This document shows positions 51,901 to 57,135 of a stretch of 64,000 nt of DNA, one piece after another; the stretch's first letter is position 1, and each line of letters begins with the position of its first letter. The DNA is from Congeria kusceri. Lineage: Eukaryota; Mollusca; Bivalvia; Myida; Dreissenidae. The stretch is from contig JAPFQT010000038.1 in the NCBI GenBank assembly GCA_027627225.1, positions 1,426,001-1,490,000 on the forward strand. The letters run 5' to 3'. The notes beneath the pieces are model-generated. The model had not been told where the DNA came from. It ran no database searches and saw only the letters and a program-made list of their open reading frames with translations. The position numbers and the translations under genes are program-made.

Positions 51901-52575
51901 AAAGATCAAGGTAACAAGTACTGAAACAAACAAGTTTAGCTCAATAACTTAAAAACGAAATTATTGAAGGATACAGTAAAGTTAGATAGCAAAGGGATAG
52001 AGATTGTGTGATGGGTCAACATCACTGTTAATCACTGGTAATTAAAAAAAAACAACTTTCCACTCAATAACTGGATATTTAAAAAAAAAGGCAATCTTAC
52101 AAGCACAAGCAAATTCAAATGTGCTGTTTGACAGCTGTTGATTGGGTAATTAAAAAGGTATGAAAAAGTCAGCTGTTGCCACTGAAAGTACATTTAAAAT
52201 ACTAAGAACGCCTTGTCTATATATTTATTTCCCATTCAGTTCGATTGAATGGTGATGCATGTTTTAAACGATGTTTCGTTAGTATAATTTAAATATATAT
52301 TGATGTTAATTTTATTGATGTTAATTTTAGGCAAAAACTTCCCAAAGAAAGGGCTAAGAACCCCGTGGAGAGAGGAGGAGAAAAATTGTGTGAAAAATGA
52401 ATTACGTAAATGTTTAAATTTGGGAACATTGCCCTCCAAGTCTGAATGTGAACAAGTAATAAAGAAGAATCAATGTTTAAAGAACAGAACGTGGACAATG
52501 GTAAAAGGATTTGTTAGAACAACATTGAATAGAAGGAAAGGAATGTCTGTCCATACCTCCTGTCCGATTTTTTAG
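27904..52575 (+). CDS. SET-BRCT-tyrosine recombinase-Myb fusion gene (spliced, about 22 exons)
   Basis: This entry is the whole predicted gene. Coding exons I support are 36043-36193, 37595-37805, 38155-38176, 39818-39895, 40016-40126, 40246-40356, 40476-40637, 40757-40924, 41190-41264, 42861-42916, 45171-45246, 46294-46418, 46777-46891, 47717-47818, 48368-50181, 50570-50629, 50781-50846, 51236-51325 and 52331-52575. Likely upstream exons are 27904-27931, 33020-33052 and one at 34679. All have AG before and GT after, and reading phases agree at every junction from 36043 to the stop. The only break is one frameshift in the large exon at 49530-49536. The product is about 1,300 residues: SET, acidic repeats, two BRCTs, Cys/His motifs, recombinase-like, acidic linker, Myb-like. 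Chromatin and DNA binding in the nucleus is inferred. Whether it is a host gene, a domesticated transposase or a transposon gene is open. Confidence 0.8.
27955..28385 (+). mobile_element. SINE copy, interrupted
   Basis: Bases 27955-28080 (GGCCTGGCAACATAACTGTG, TTTCTACGGCCATTTCCCCC, GGGCAGTTGTCAGTTACT) and 28265-28385 (TGGTAAACCAGCTAACCCAGG, GTTGGTTAACTGAC, CTGAAATACTGT) match the two halves of the SINE at 44626-44930. About 190 bases of unrelated sequence lie between the halves. The tRNA-like head is missing, as is usual for 5'-truncated copies. Confidence 0.75.
28697..28762 (+). CDS. Alternative or non-coding upstream exon
   Basis: TTTTCAG at 28690-28696 is a plausible acceptor and CA|GTAAGT (28763) a strong donor. 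An ATG at 28712 gives 17 codons (MADRLCGMTDLTRGKQA) in phase 0. In that phase the next exon would read LKTSLKISLKQ. The exon cannot follow 27904-27931 in frame because a TGA is created at the junction, so it would be an alternative first exon or 5' UTR. The strong splice sites are the only support. Confidence 0.3.
28763..29823. other. Intron with repeat fragments
   Basis: Fragments include the CCCCCGCAAACTAAGTTTGT element end at 28999-29070 and ACTCCATGTTCTGAAATTCT near 29226. At 29560-29780, TTGGGAATTTTAG, GGGGCCGAATTTCGGCCCC and GTTTTTCCTCACCACTTTGGG resemble the interior and end of the element at 32520-32868. No exon is recognised. Confidence 0.5.
29824..30050 (+). mobile_element. CAGGG-type MITE with 5-bp TSD TCTGA (orientation A)
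   Basis: The element begins CAGGGCTTTTTTTATCC and ends ACAAAAAAACCTG, 227 bp. TCTGA flanks it at 29819-29823 and 30051-30055. The interior, including GGCTAGGGCCCCTTCCCCCG, is repeated in inverse orientation at 35397-35624. It is non-coding. Confidence 0.88.
30583..31794 (-). mobile_element. 1.2-kb nested hAT-like element with 5-bp TSD AATTC
   Basis: The ends are CAGGGTTCCCTCTGGG and, in inverse, CAGGGTTCCCGCTGTC. AATTC flanks the element at 30578-30582 and 31795-31799. Near the left end, a 32-bp unit (AAAAGTTGTCGCCACTTACT plus 12 bases) is repeated about five times at 30603-30778. One and a half copies lie near the right end at 31696-31742. The minus strand carries a zinc-finger exon. CAGGG ends suggest a hAT-type element; the 5-bp duplication is shorter than the usual 8 bp of that superfamily. 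Confidence 0.85.
30945..31220 (-). CDS. Zinc-finger exon of a hAT-type transposase-like gene (N-terminal fragment)
   Basis: From the ATG at 31220 the minus strand reads MASSECITPVKKRTLDSDD, then FKDSWKSDFPFLKYDS, then MLCELC, and then NSFTTGCTVLKKENIVKHMK. The W-x(n)-FPFL...C-x2-C...NSFTTG...H pattern matches the N-terminal zinc finger seen in ZNF862/KIAA1586-like proteins of hAT descent. The exon stops at AAAG|GTGAG (near 30945), a good splice donor. The rest of a transposase is not found between this donor and the left terminus at 30583, so this is either a captured 5' exon or the remnant of an internally deleted element. The frame also stays open beyond the donor to 30909. Confidence 0.6.
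32520..32868 (+). mobile_element. CAGGG-type MITE with 5-bp TSD GTTAT
   Basis: The left end is CAGGGCTTTTTTTGGC and the right end GAGAAAAAGCCCTG, 349 bp. GTTAT flanks it at 32515-32519 and 32869-32873. The interior contains paired TTCCCAATT words. Relatives of the interior lie at about 29560-29780 and 32195-32275. Confidence 0.85.
33020..33052 (+). CDS. Short exon upstream of the SET domain
   Basis: A polypyrimidine tract and CAG (33011-33019) precede 33 bases ending at AA|GTGAGT. In phase 1 it reads (A/T)EDKPKDFIET; in phase 0 it reads LKTSLKISLKQ. The phase-1 reading is acidic and joins exon 27904-27931, so I prefer it. Confidence 0.5.
33075..33470. other. Intron; fragment of a TTTTTAGCTCACCT element
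   Basis: TTTTTTAGCTCACCTCAAGG at about 33074-33092 is the left end of the repeat class seen complete at 43148 and 52568, but the body is not preserved. Nothing else is recognised up to 33870. Confidence 0.4.
33875..34625. mobile_element. Tandem-unit element with ATGCCCCCACA ends
   Basis: The left end TTATGCCCCCACAGAGTGGG is mirrored by TGTTGTGGGGCATTAGTG near 34588. Inside are about four units of roughly 140 bp with AACTCCTCTTTAACTA, GGGTGGATC, GCTCAAACTTTC, GTTGAATGACC and GGCAGAATTATGGCCC. The 3' end of the same family alone is at about 47513-47560. It is non-coding. Confidence 0.7.
34679..34772 (+). CDS. Uncertain exon before the SET domain
   Basis: TTTGTATTTAG precedes an open stretch, and TTG|GTATGT (34773) is a strong donor. 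In phase 0 it reads RRQSPSSCAKFWCKAG...SKHI and ends in phase 1, which fits the SET exon (GYGVF). In the other upstream chain (phase 1) the fitting donor would be G|GTGGAC at 34727, giving ...VLVQGWGYGVF. A KMT5A-like protein would be expected to have something like a (K)GYGVF junction here, so the exact exon remains open. Confidence 0.35.
35397..35624 (-). mobile_element. CAGGG-type MITE with 5-bp TSD TACTG (inverse of 29824-30050)
   Basis: This is the reverse complement of the 29824-30050 element, 228 bp, from CAGGTTTTTTTCTAAGGC to AAAAAAAAGCCCTG. TACTG flanks it at 35392-35396 and 35625-35629. Confidence 0.88.
36043..36193 (+). CDS. SET domain, first half (exon)
   Basis: After CTCTTAG, 151 bases in phase 1 encode GYGVFTKKTFAKGEFLLEYT, then GDRIDKDEANRLEENGNNFL, then FGFMFHGKMLW. 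The pattern G-x-GVF, GEF-x-LEY-x-G and EA, followed by a strand ending FHGKML, is the N-terminal half of a SET domain of the KMT5A/SETD8 kind. That family methylates lysine on histone H4 and other proteins using S-adenosylmethionine. The exon ends TG|GTAAG in phase 2. Confidence 0.88.
36436..36702 (+). mobile_element. tRNA-derived SINE with 11-bp target duplication
   Basis: A tRNA-like head occupies 36436-36502. It has a perfect 7-bp acceptor stem (GAGCGGA and TCCGCTC), an A-box (TGGTCTAGTGG) and a B-box (GGTTTGATCCT). A body with GACGTTAAACCGAGGTGCAG follows, ending in an ACACACA tail. CAGATCATGTC (36425-36435) and CAGATCGTGTC (36703-36713) are the target duplication with one mismatch. The element lies in the intron between the two SET exons. 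Confidence 0.9.
37595..37805 (+). CDS. SET domain, second half (exon)
   Basis: 211 bases, phase 2 in and 0 out. With the previous exon it reads ...KMLWVDASRTTRNHLGGLVN, then DAAEGTFKCNSKMKLMIFNN, then YPRLCLFAARNIASGEELRY, then DYGDDTNNLPWRNK. LFAARNIASGEELRYDYGD is the canonical SET C-terminal motif, including the YDYG tyrosine. The usual NHS catalytic/cofactor motif (RLINHS in KMT5A) is replaced here by VNDAAEG. Methyltransferase activity is therefore doubtful; this is inference from motif loss. Confidence 0.88.
38155..38176 (+). CDS. 22-nt microexon (HNQENEI)
   Basis: TATTTCAG precedes 22 bases and G|GTAATG follows. It enters in phase 0 and leaves in phase 1. This is exactly the change needed to link the SET exon (phase 0 out) to the acidic exons (all phase 1). 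The fit of both splice sites and phase is the evidence; the peptide itself is uninformative. Confidence 0.65.
39818..39895 (+). CDS. Acidic repeat exon 1
   Basis: 78 bases, phase 1-1: a run of Asp, then DPFDVEKERATSMFTNKTI. It is the most diverged 5' member of six related exons, and its flanking introns are unlike those of copies 2-5. Confidence 0.8.
   Translation: MMMMTMMTLSMSRKKGLLPCSQTRQ
40016..40126 (+). CDS. Acidic repeat exon 2
   Basis: 111 bases, phase 1-1: Asp/Gly-rich followed by PPLDFEKDGATSIVPNMTA. The preceding intron ends in GTGTATTTCCTTTTCAG, shared by copies 3-5. Confidence 0.85.
40246..40356 (+). CDS. Acidic repeat exon 3
   Basis: 111 bases, phase 1-1: Asp-rich then PPLDFEKDGATSIVPNKTA. 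Exon and both introns are nearly identical to those of copies 2 and 4, so the duplication is recent. Confidence 0.85.
40476..40637 (+). CDS. Acidic repeat exon 4
   Basis: 162 bases, phase 1-1: an extended Asp tract with His, Ala and Tyr, then PPLDVEKYGATSIIPNKTA. It is nearly identical to copy 5, including the intron that follows. Confidence 0.85.
40757..40924 (+). CDS. Acidic repeat exon 5
   Basis: 168 bases, phase 1-1: a long Asp tract then PPLDVEKYGATSIVPNKTA. Two extra codons compared with copy 4 lie inside the GAT repeat. Confidence 0.85.
41190..41264 (+). CDS. Acidic repeat exon 6
   Basis: 75 bases, phase 1-1: seven Asp then ASNVEKERATSMLANKTA. It resembles copy 1 (VEKERATSM) more than copies 2-5, as expected if copies 2-5 arose by later internal duplication. 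Confidence 0.82.
41802..42790. mobile_element. Tandem-unit repeat element in intron
   Basis: About six units of roughly 135-155 bp contain CGTGTCCGCTCCATATCTCC, GGATTTTCATGAAACTTGGC, GACAATGTGCAGAAGGCA and GGCTCAAGGTCAAGGTCAT. The left end CGTCGCAAAGCGGGAGGGGT is followed by a TTGTCCGTCCATCCGTC lead-in typical of these bivalve elements. I could not define the right end with certainty. Confidence 0.65.
42861..42916 (+). CDS. First BRCT domain, exon a
   Basis: 56 bases, phase 1 in, 0 out: YAGKCVINILFSGMSVNL. The LFSGM core followed by a helix in the next exon starts a BRCT fold. Acceptor TTTTTCAG and donor TTG|GTGAGT are both good. Confidence 0.75.
43014..43130. repeat. About 31-bp minisatellite, four units
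   Basis: The unit resembles ACCCCTGTGCCTGAATTTCC plus about 11 bases (AAATCAGGGGT). It directly precedes the TTTTTAGCTCACC element in the intron. Confidence 0.8.
43148..44402. mobile_element. TTTTTAGCTCACC-type element with about 175-bp tandem units
   Basis: The left end is TTTTTAGCTCACCTGAGCAC and the right end CAGGTGAGCGACCTAGGGCC followed by ATCATGGCCCTCTTGT. Inside, units of about 175 bp carry GTTAACACTCTATAGGCCAC, CATGAAACTTGGTCAGAACA, TTCGAAAATGGTTCCGGTCT and CCAGGGGGCGGGGCAGTTTT. The 91-codon minus-strand frames at 43465-43740 and 43794-44069 are two units read through and are not genes. Confidence 0.85.
44626..44930 (+). mobile_element. tRNA-derived SINE, full-length copy
   Basis: The tRNA-like head has an A-box (TAGCTCAGTTGG) and B-box (GGTTTGATCCC) at 44634-44690. 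The body contains CATAACTTGTGTGGTGATTG, TTTCTACGGCCATTCTCCCC and GAGTTGGTTAGCTGACC, followed by an A/C-rich tail of AAAC repeats. Partial copies lie at 27955-28385 and 51462-51548. It is not a working tRNA gene: the acceptor stem is poorly paired and the body is SINE-like. Confidence 0.85.
45171..45246 (+). CDS. First BRCT domain, exon b
   Basis: 76 bases, phase 0-1: GFFKIFRTCKLVTSAEEADI followed by LVLPA. The KLVTSAEEADILVLPA segment matches the second strand region of a BRCT domain. The acceptor TATTTTTAAG is acceptable; the donor is T|GTAAGG. Confidence 0.78.
46294..46418 (+). CDS. First BRCT domain, exon c
   Basis: 125 bases, phase 1-0: GNGHTKHSTMKLFQCLVGRE then KSIVSAKWVTDSIATGCLQE and L. 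IVSAKWVTDSIATGCL is the conserved BRCT segment with the invariant Trp. A second CAG three bases downstream gives a possible one-codon acceptor variant. Confidence 0.85.
46777..46891 (+). CDS. Inter-BRCT linker and start of second BRCT
   Basis: 115 bases, phase 0-1: DERYAVKSAVTYGEWSAYEN then YDPFEFKFLGSDWIETKE. The first half resembles the inter-BRCT linker that follows the Trp helix. FKFLGSDW starts the second domain. Confidence 0.8.
46943..47455. repeat. 21-bp intronic minisatellite
   Basis: The unit CACTTGTTCACACACTGTCC plus C is repeated about 24 times, with ACTGAAC and ACTGTCC variants. It begins about 50 bases after exon 46777-46891. Because 21 is divisible by 3 it gives spurious TCSHTVP-type and CEQVGTV-type frames on the two strands. 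A degraded relative lies at about 56970-57130. Confidence 0.95.
47717..47818 (+). CDS. Second BRCT domain, middle exon
   Basis: 102 bases, phase 1-1: DDLRCLLTRIGGHEVLTASV then DTIFICADGELHTS. The next exon completes it with QCVDKEWIFHTIISGKVI, which has the BRCT Trp motif. The donor AT|GTATAT is weak, but it is the only one that keeps the frame; GTAAGA at 47853 does not. Confidence 0.78.
48368..50181 (+). CDS. Large exon: BRCT end, zinc fingers, tyrosine-recombinase-like domain (frame break)
   Basis: The exon starts after GTTTCAG with QCVDKEWIFHTIISGKVI, the end of the second BRCT. A C2H2-like finger follows (CVYCQ...HLASKH), then CEFCKSEIVASDMWKHHKTC, a C2HC-like motif. The second half resembles a tyrosine recombinase: KAVLAQVILFNRKRAGE holds the first Arg (box I), STNLRKQLG the second Arg in place of HxxR, and FMGHDIRVHREFYR the GH motif and candidate Tyr nucleophile. 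A -1 shift is needed between codon 49528 and ATG 49542. It falls on AAAAAAC at 49530-49536, so either a base is missing in the A-run or ribosomes shift there. The exon ends G|GTAAGT in phase 1. Recombinase activity is inferred from motifs alone. Confidence 0.82.
50570..50629 (+). CDS. Acidic linker exon a
   Basis: 60 bases, phase 1-1: ELEDSSGDESLDEEISVHLE. It links the recombinase-like domain to the C-terminus. Acceptor TGTTTACAG, donor G|GTAATT. Confidence 0.75.
50781..50846 (+). CDS. Linker exon b
   Basis: 66 bases, phase 1-1: DLTNTSVDKGESSKDFITSR plus KQ. Acceptor AAATTTTAG, donor A|GTATGT. It is low complexity and polar, with no domain. Confidence 0.72.
51020..51170. repeat. Fragment of the 13-kb tandem-unit family
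   Basis: TATTCAACTGAAACTCCACAC, TTTGGGGTCATTATGTTACC and CTGTCCTGCGACAGCTCTTG match parts of the units and the right flank of the element at 13060-14745. Confidence 0.65.
51236..51325 (+). CDS. Acidic linker exon c
   Basis: 90 bases, phase 1-1: KWVSMQNEENEDGDSGSDSD then AEWCPPRKKL. It ends in a basic patch (PRKKL) that could act as a nuclear localisation signal; this is inference. Confidence 0.78.
51462..51548 (+). mobile_element. 3' fragment of the 44626-type SINE
   Basis: GGAAAAGTGTTAGTAGGTTAACTGACC and ACTGAAATACTGTTGAA match the end of the SINE at 44834-44890. The head and body are absent. Confidence 0.65.
51549..52330. other. Intron; no feature recognised
   Basis: AT-rich intron sequence with diverged repeat phrases (CTTTATGACCTTTGACACTTG, CTCAATAACTTAAAAACG) that resemble other bivalve tandem-unit elements. 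No boundary can be defined. Confidence 0.4.
52331..52575 (+). CDS. Last exon: Myb/SANT-like C-terminal domain, stop in a repeat
   Basis: Acceptor TTAATTTTAG; phase 1 in, forming TGC (Cys) at the junction. It reads CKNFPKKGLRTPWREEEKNC, then VKNELRKCLNLGTLPSKSEC, then EQVIKKNQCLKNRTWTMVKG, then FVRTTLNRRKGM. TPWREEE...L..C.......LKNRTWTMVKGFVRTTL resembles a Myb/SANT-type helix-turn-helix with spaced aromatic residues. The coding sequence ends SVHTSCPIF followed by TAG at 52573-52575, which belongs to the opening TTTTTAGCTCACC of the next repeat. Confidence 0.85.
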
Positions 52576-54190
52576 CTCACCTGAGCACATAGTGCTCATG
52601 GGGAGCTTTTAGGATACCGTTTTGTCCGCCGTACATCAGTGCGTCCGTGCGTTAGCTTTTTCTTCAAACGACTTCTCCTCCTTAACCCGTTGACAGATTT
52701 TAATGAATGAACTTCACAGGAATATTCCTTGGGTGACCCTCTTTCCACTTTGTTCAAATCGCTATAGTCCATTGCATATGTAGGTCACCAGAGCTTAAAA
52801 AGATTTAAAAAATGAAAACTTAAAAAAATCTTCTTTGAAACCAAAACGGTCAGGAGTTTAATATTTGGTGTGTAACATTGTCTAGTGGTCCTCTACTAAG
52901 TTTGTTCAAATCATGCACCTGGGGTCACTGGCCATGTCCCAGGGGTCACATGATTTATATAGACTTCTATAGTAAATGACTTTAAAAATCTTCTTCTATG
53001 AAACCGCAAGGGCCAGGGGTTTATTATTTGGTGTGTAATATCATATAGTGGTCCTCTACAAAGTGTTTTCAAATAATGCTCCTGGGGTCAAAATTGGCCC
53101 CGCCCTGGGGGTGACCTGATTTCTTTATATGTATATAGTGAAAACTTTAAAAAATCTTCTCTGAAACCGCAAGGCCAAGAGGTTTGGTTTTTGGCATGTA
53201 ACATTGTATTGTGGTTCTCTACCAAGTTTGTTCAAATCATGCCTCTGGGGTCAAAACTGGCCTCGCCTAGGGGTCACAAGATTTATATAGACTTATATAG
53301 TAAACAACTTTAAAAATCTCTGAAACCACAAGGGTCAGTTTTTAATACTTGGTGTCAAACATGGTTGGTGGTCCTCTACCAAGTTTGTTCAAATCATAAA
53401 ATTTGCCCCGCCCTGGGGCTATCTTATTTCACATATATGTATATAGTCAAAACTTCACAAATCTTCTTCTCTAAAAGGACAAAGCCTAGAGGTGTAATAT
53501 TTGGCATGTAACATCATATGGTGGTCCTCTACCAAGTTTGTTCAAATCATACCCCTGGAGTTAAAATTTGCCCCGCCCTGGGGCTATCTTATTTCTGTTA
53601 TACGTGTATAGTGAAAACTTCAAAAATCTTCTCTGAAACCGCAAGGCCCAGAGGATTGGTATTTGGCATGTAACAGCATATTGTGGGTCTCTTTCAAGTT
53701 TGTTCAAATCATGCCACTGGGGTCAAAACTGGCCCCGCCCTGGGGGTTACTTGTTTCCCTTATATGTATATACTAAAACTTGAAAAATCTCTGAAACGCA
53801 CAACCCATACATTTGAAATTTGGCATGTAACATCGTATGGTGGTCCTCTACCAAGTTTGTTCAAATCATTCCTCTGGGGTCAAACTGGCCCCACCCTGGG
53901 GGTAACTTGTTTTAATAATATCTATTCCGAGTATGAAAATGGTTGCGGTCAGTTGAAAACATGTCCACCAGGGGGTGCAAGTTTCCTTATATGGCTAAAG
54001 TGAAACATTGTGAACACTCTCGAATTAACATTTTTGTCCAATCTTCATGAAACTTGCTCAGAACATTTGTTCTAATGATATCTCAGCCAAGATCGAAATT
54101 GGTTTCTGAAACATCACAAAAGTTGCTCAGAACAGTTCAGTTCCCCGAAGTCTCAGGTGAGCAACCTAGGGTCTATGGCCCTCTTATGTT
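52568..54190. mobile_element. TTTTTAGCTCACC-type element, second copy with different units
   Basis: The left end TTTTTAGCTCACCTGAGCAC and the right end CTCAGGTGAGCAACCTAGGG...ATGGCCCTCTTATG match the ends of 43148-44402. The internal units (about 150-175 bp, nine or so) mostly differ. They carry GGTCCTCTACCAAGTTTGTT, CAAATCATGCCTCTGGGGTC and AACTGGCCCCGCCCTGGGGG. Only the last unit (near 54000-54080) resembles the first element's units. The element probably supplies the 3' UTR of the fusion gene. Confidence 0.85.
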
Positions 54191-56960
54191 AATTTAGAGT
54201 TTAGTCAGCATCCAACAGGTGAAGCTCTTCGTACAATTAGTTAGAATTTGTATAACCTAATTATTACAACTTTCTACGTATTTCGACATGCGGCATCGGG
54301 TTGTATTAGTCACTACTGTCACAAGATCTATAAATGTTTCTGCATAAAAATTTGGTCTGGAATGAAAATTGAACAGTGGTAGTCATTGTTATAAAAAAAA
54401 CAACAAGTATAATACATTTACTATTAATTTTGTGATGAAAATTTGACTTTTTAAAAACAAAACTGTTAGAAGTATTAATACATGCAAGTTATTATGAAAA
54501 TATTAGTACTTCACACATTTTGAAAGATGTTGTATTTGGCAAGTCTGAAAAAATTTCTATTACAATCTCAGATAATTATTAGACATCGTAATGAATCACA
54601 GAAAAGGAAAAAAGAACATTTGGAGTTTGTATAAACAGGCTCTTTAAATAGAATTGTATATTTTTTTTCACTGTTTTCATGCAATTGTTGTTTGCACTGT
54701 CATTTGTTAACCCTTCTCAGATTGCACCATGTTTCTATACTTACACACGCCAATGTTGTACATCTATTCAGGCTATAAGTATGCAATGGGCTATTAATGC
54801 CGAATAAAGACTGTTATGTAATATTATGTTTTCACTTGTATTAAAGTTGGAATATCAATAAAATCTGACATGCAATTTTGTAATTACATCACTGTTGTAA
54901 AGTAGCATCCTTCGTTTGAAGATGTTCATATGTCTAGTAACTACACTGATGCAAACGGATATAATAATGCATTTAAGAAATAAAATAAGCCCCCAGTAAA
55001 TTAATTTCTACGTAAACCGTGTTAAGCGCATGCGCAGAAAAACTGATGTTGGTGTGTGCTATCCATCAAAATGTTTTGACAAAGTTTAGAATTGGTAGAC
55101 AGAGTACATAAGAACAGTTTATTTTAAAATTGCACATTCCCAGTTCCTTATTTTGTTGCCACTATATTATAGTTTGGTTATTGATATTCCAACTTTAACG
55201 GGATGCTGCATTTCTTGCAATACTGTCAAAGCATTGTTTTTGTCATATCATGAAATAGTGCTATTCATTTATTTTGTTATAACTATAGTAGTTTTGGCTG
55301 GTAAGGATTTTTTGCATTGGTTGCCATGTTGTCAAAACAATGTTGTGACATAATTTATGTTGTAAAAACTTGTTCATTTGTGTGTTTGTTTAGGTACAAT
55401 TCTTTTCTGATTTGTCATTTTACAGTTCCTCTTGTAACATGGCTATGAACTGTCATTCAGCAATTGTAAAATATATTAACAGCATGTCACATGATGCATA
55501 AACCAGATCTAAAGTTTCAGTCACTAATAAAATTGCTGGTTTGTATGCTGATAAGGCCGTAGTATTAGTAATATTGTGCATTTATTAATGATGGTATTTT
55601 GTAAATAATTGTGTGTACCATGTATAAATGACAGTATTTTTAACCAGGTTTTCAACGAATCCTGGTTATTAGATTGAGGTATGGCGGGTGGGCAGGCGTT
55701 GTCAAACAAGTGGTTTCCGGTGAATAACATAAGTTAACATACGGGTAAAATATGGCAGGATTGCCCTTATGAAATTAAACAAGCAATGTTTATCTACACA
55801 TGTAGAATTTGGCCCCGTTGTGAAATAACCAACTTGATAGTTATAAAAGTTTTGAGAAACACAAAACGATATTTTACCTGGTTTTAAAGAAAATTGCAAA
55901 TCCTGGCTCTTAGATTAGTGATGGTTGGTAGGTGGGGGGGGGGGGGTGGGGGATCCGGTCATTAACTTAGGTTTGTATGGACAAATCTTGATGAAACTGC
56001 AAGACTTCATGGCGACTTAGCTTGGGAAATTTGGGGCAAGTCAGTTGAAGGTCCAGGTCACTAAATGAAAACAGAAAAACTGTTCCCACTCAATATCTTG
56101 AGGTAGGATAGAGGCATTGTGTTGGAATTATTTGTGTATTTATTACTCAACTTGAGATTGCATTTGAGGCCAGTTGTGTCATCGTCAATGTTCCTTACTA
56201 ACATTAGTAAAAAAGTTTCCACACAATAATGTGTTGTTGAATATTGAAACTGCACTTAAATTGTGTGTGTAGTTAGCTTACATGTTAACCTAGCTTATAA
56301 TTTTGGCCATTTGGGTCAAGGTAACTTTTACTCAAATAGAACTAAATATGCATGTATCATATGTTAATTCTTGTTTCAGAAATTATGCTGGCGAAAGAGA
56401 TCTGTGTTTGAATTCAAAAATAGTTCCATATAAGTCCAAAAGCAAATGTTTGTAAAATCGAATAAAACTACAGAAAATTTAGTATTGGTTTTCATGCTAA
56501 AATTGTATGATGAAGAGAATGTATTGTTTCTTTCGTTTCATGCAGTGTATGTATATATGCATGGACTATAAACAATTAAATCTGAATTAAATACAATTGT
56601 TTTGCTTTTAATTTTATTTTATGATCAGCTGATTGACATGTACAATTTATAGCGTCGCTGTCAGTGTACACCTTAAAGTTCTTCAAATGTGATGACAAAA
56701 ATTATGTATTATGATTATGTCGCATTAATTATACATCATTATATATATTTTATAACACTAAATGAAATAAATAGTGTGGCTGATTCATACGCGGTATTAT
56801 TATCGACGACTGGTTTAAATTTTATCAAACTATTATCAACCAACGTTCACAATAGTCTTCTGACTAAAACCAAAGCACACAAAGAAGAAATAACATTTTC
56901 AATGTCTTTCTCAAGTTATGTACCTAACCGGAACTATTGAACAGCAACGAACATGAATAA
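54191..56960. other. No gene recognised; possible 3' UTR and poly(A) signals
   Basis: AATAAA occurs at 54803-54808 and again near 54856 and 54981. If transcripts run through the repeat element, these are candidate poly(A) signals. A G-run lies at 55936-55952. Open frames here (for example 55153-55353) show no domain. Confidence 0.4.
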
Positions 56961-56969
56961 TCGACTGTC

Positions 56970-57135
56970 TTACATTGCGCACTCTGTTCCCTTTGTTCAC
57001 ACTTTCCCTTCGGGTTTTCACTCTGTGCCTTAATCACATACTTTCCTCACTTGTTCACACACTATCCTAACTTGTTCACACAACGTCCTTCCCTTATTCG
57101 CACACTTCTCCCATGTTCTCACATAGTTCCTGCTT
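56970..57135. repeat. Degraded array related to the 21-bp minisatellite
   Basis: Diverged units such as CACTTGTTCACACACTATCC, AACTTGTTCACACAACGTCC and TTATTCGCACACTTCTCCC resemble the intronic array at 46943-47455, but with many changes. Confidence 0.6.
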
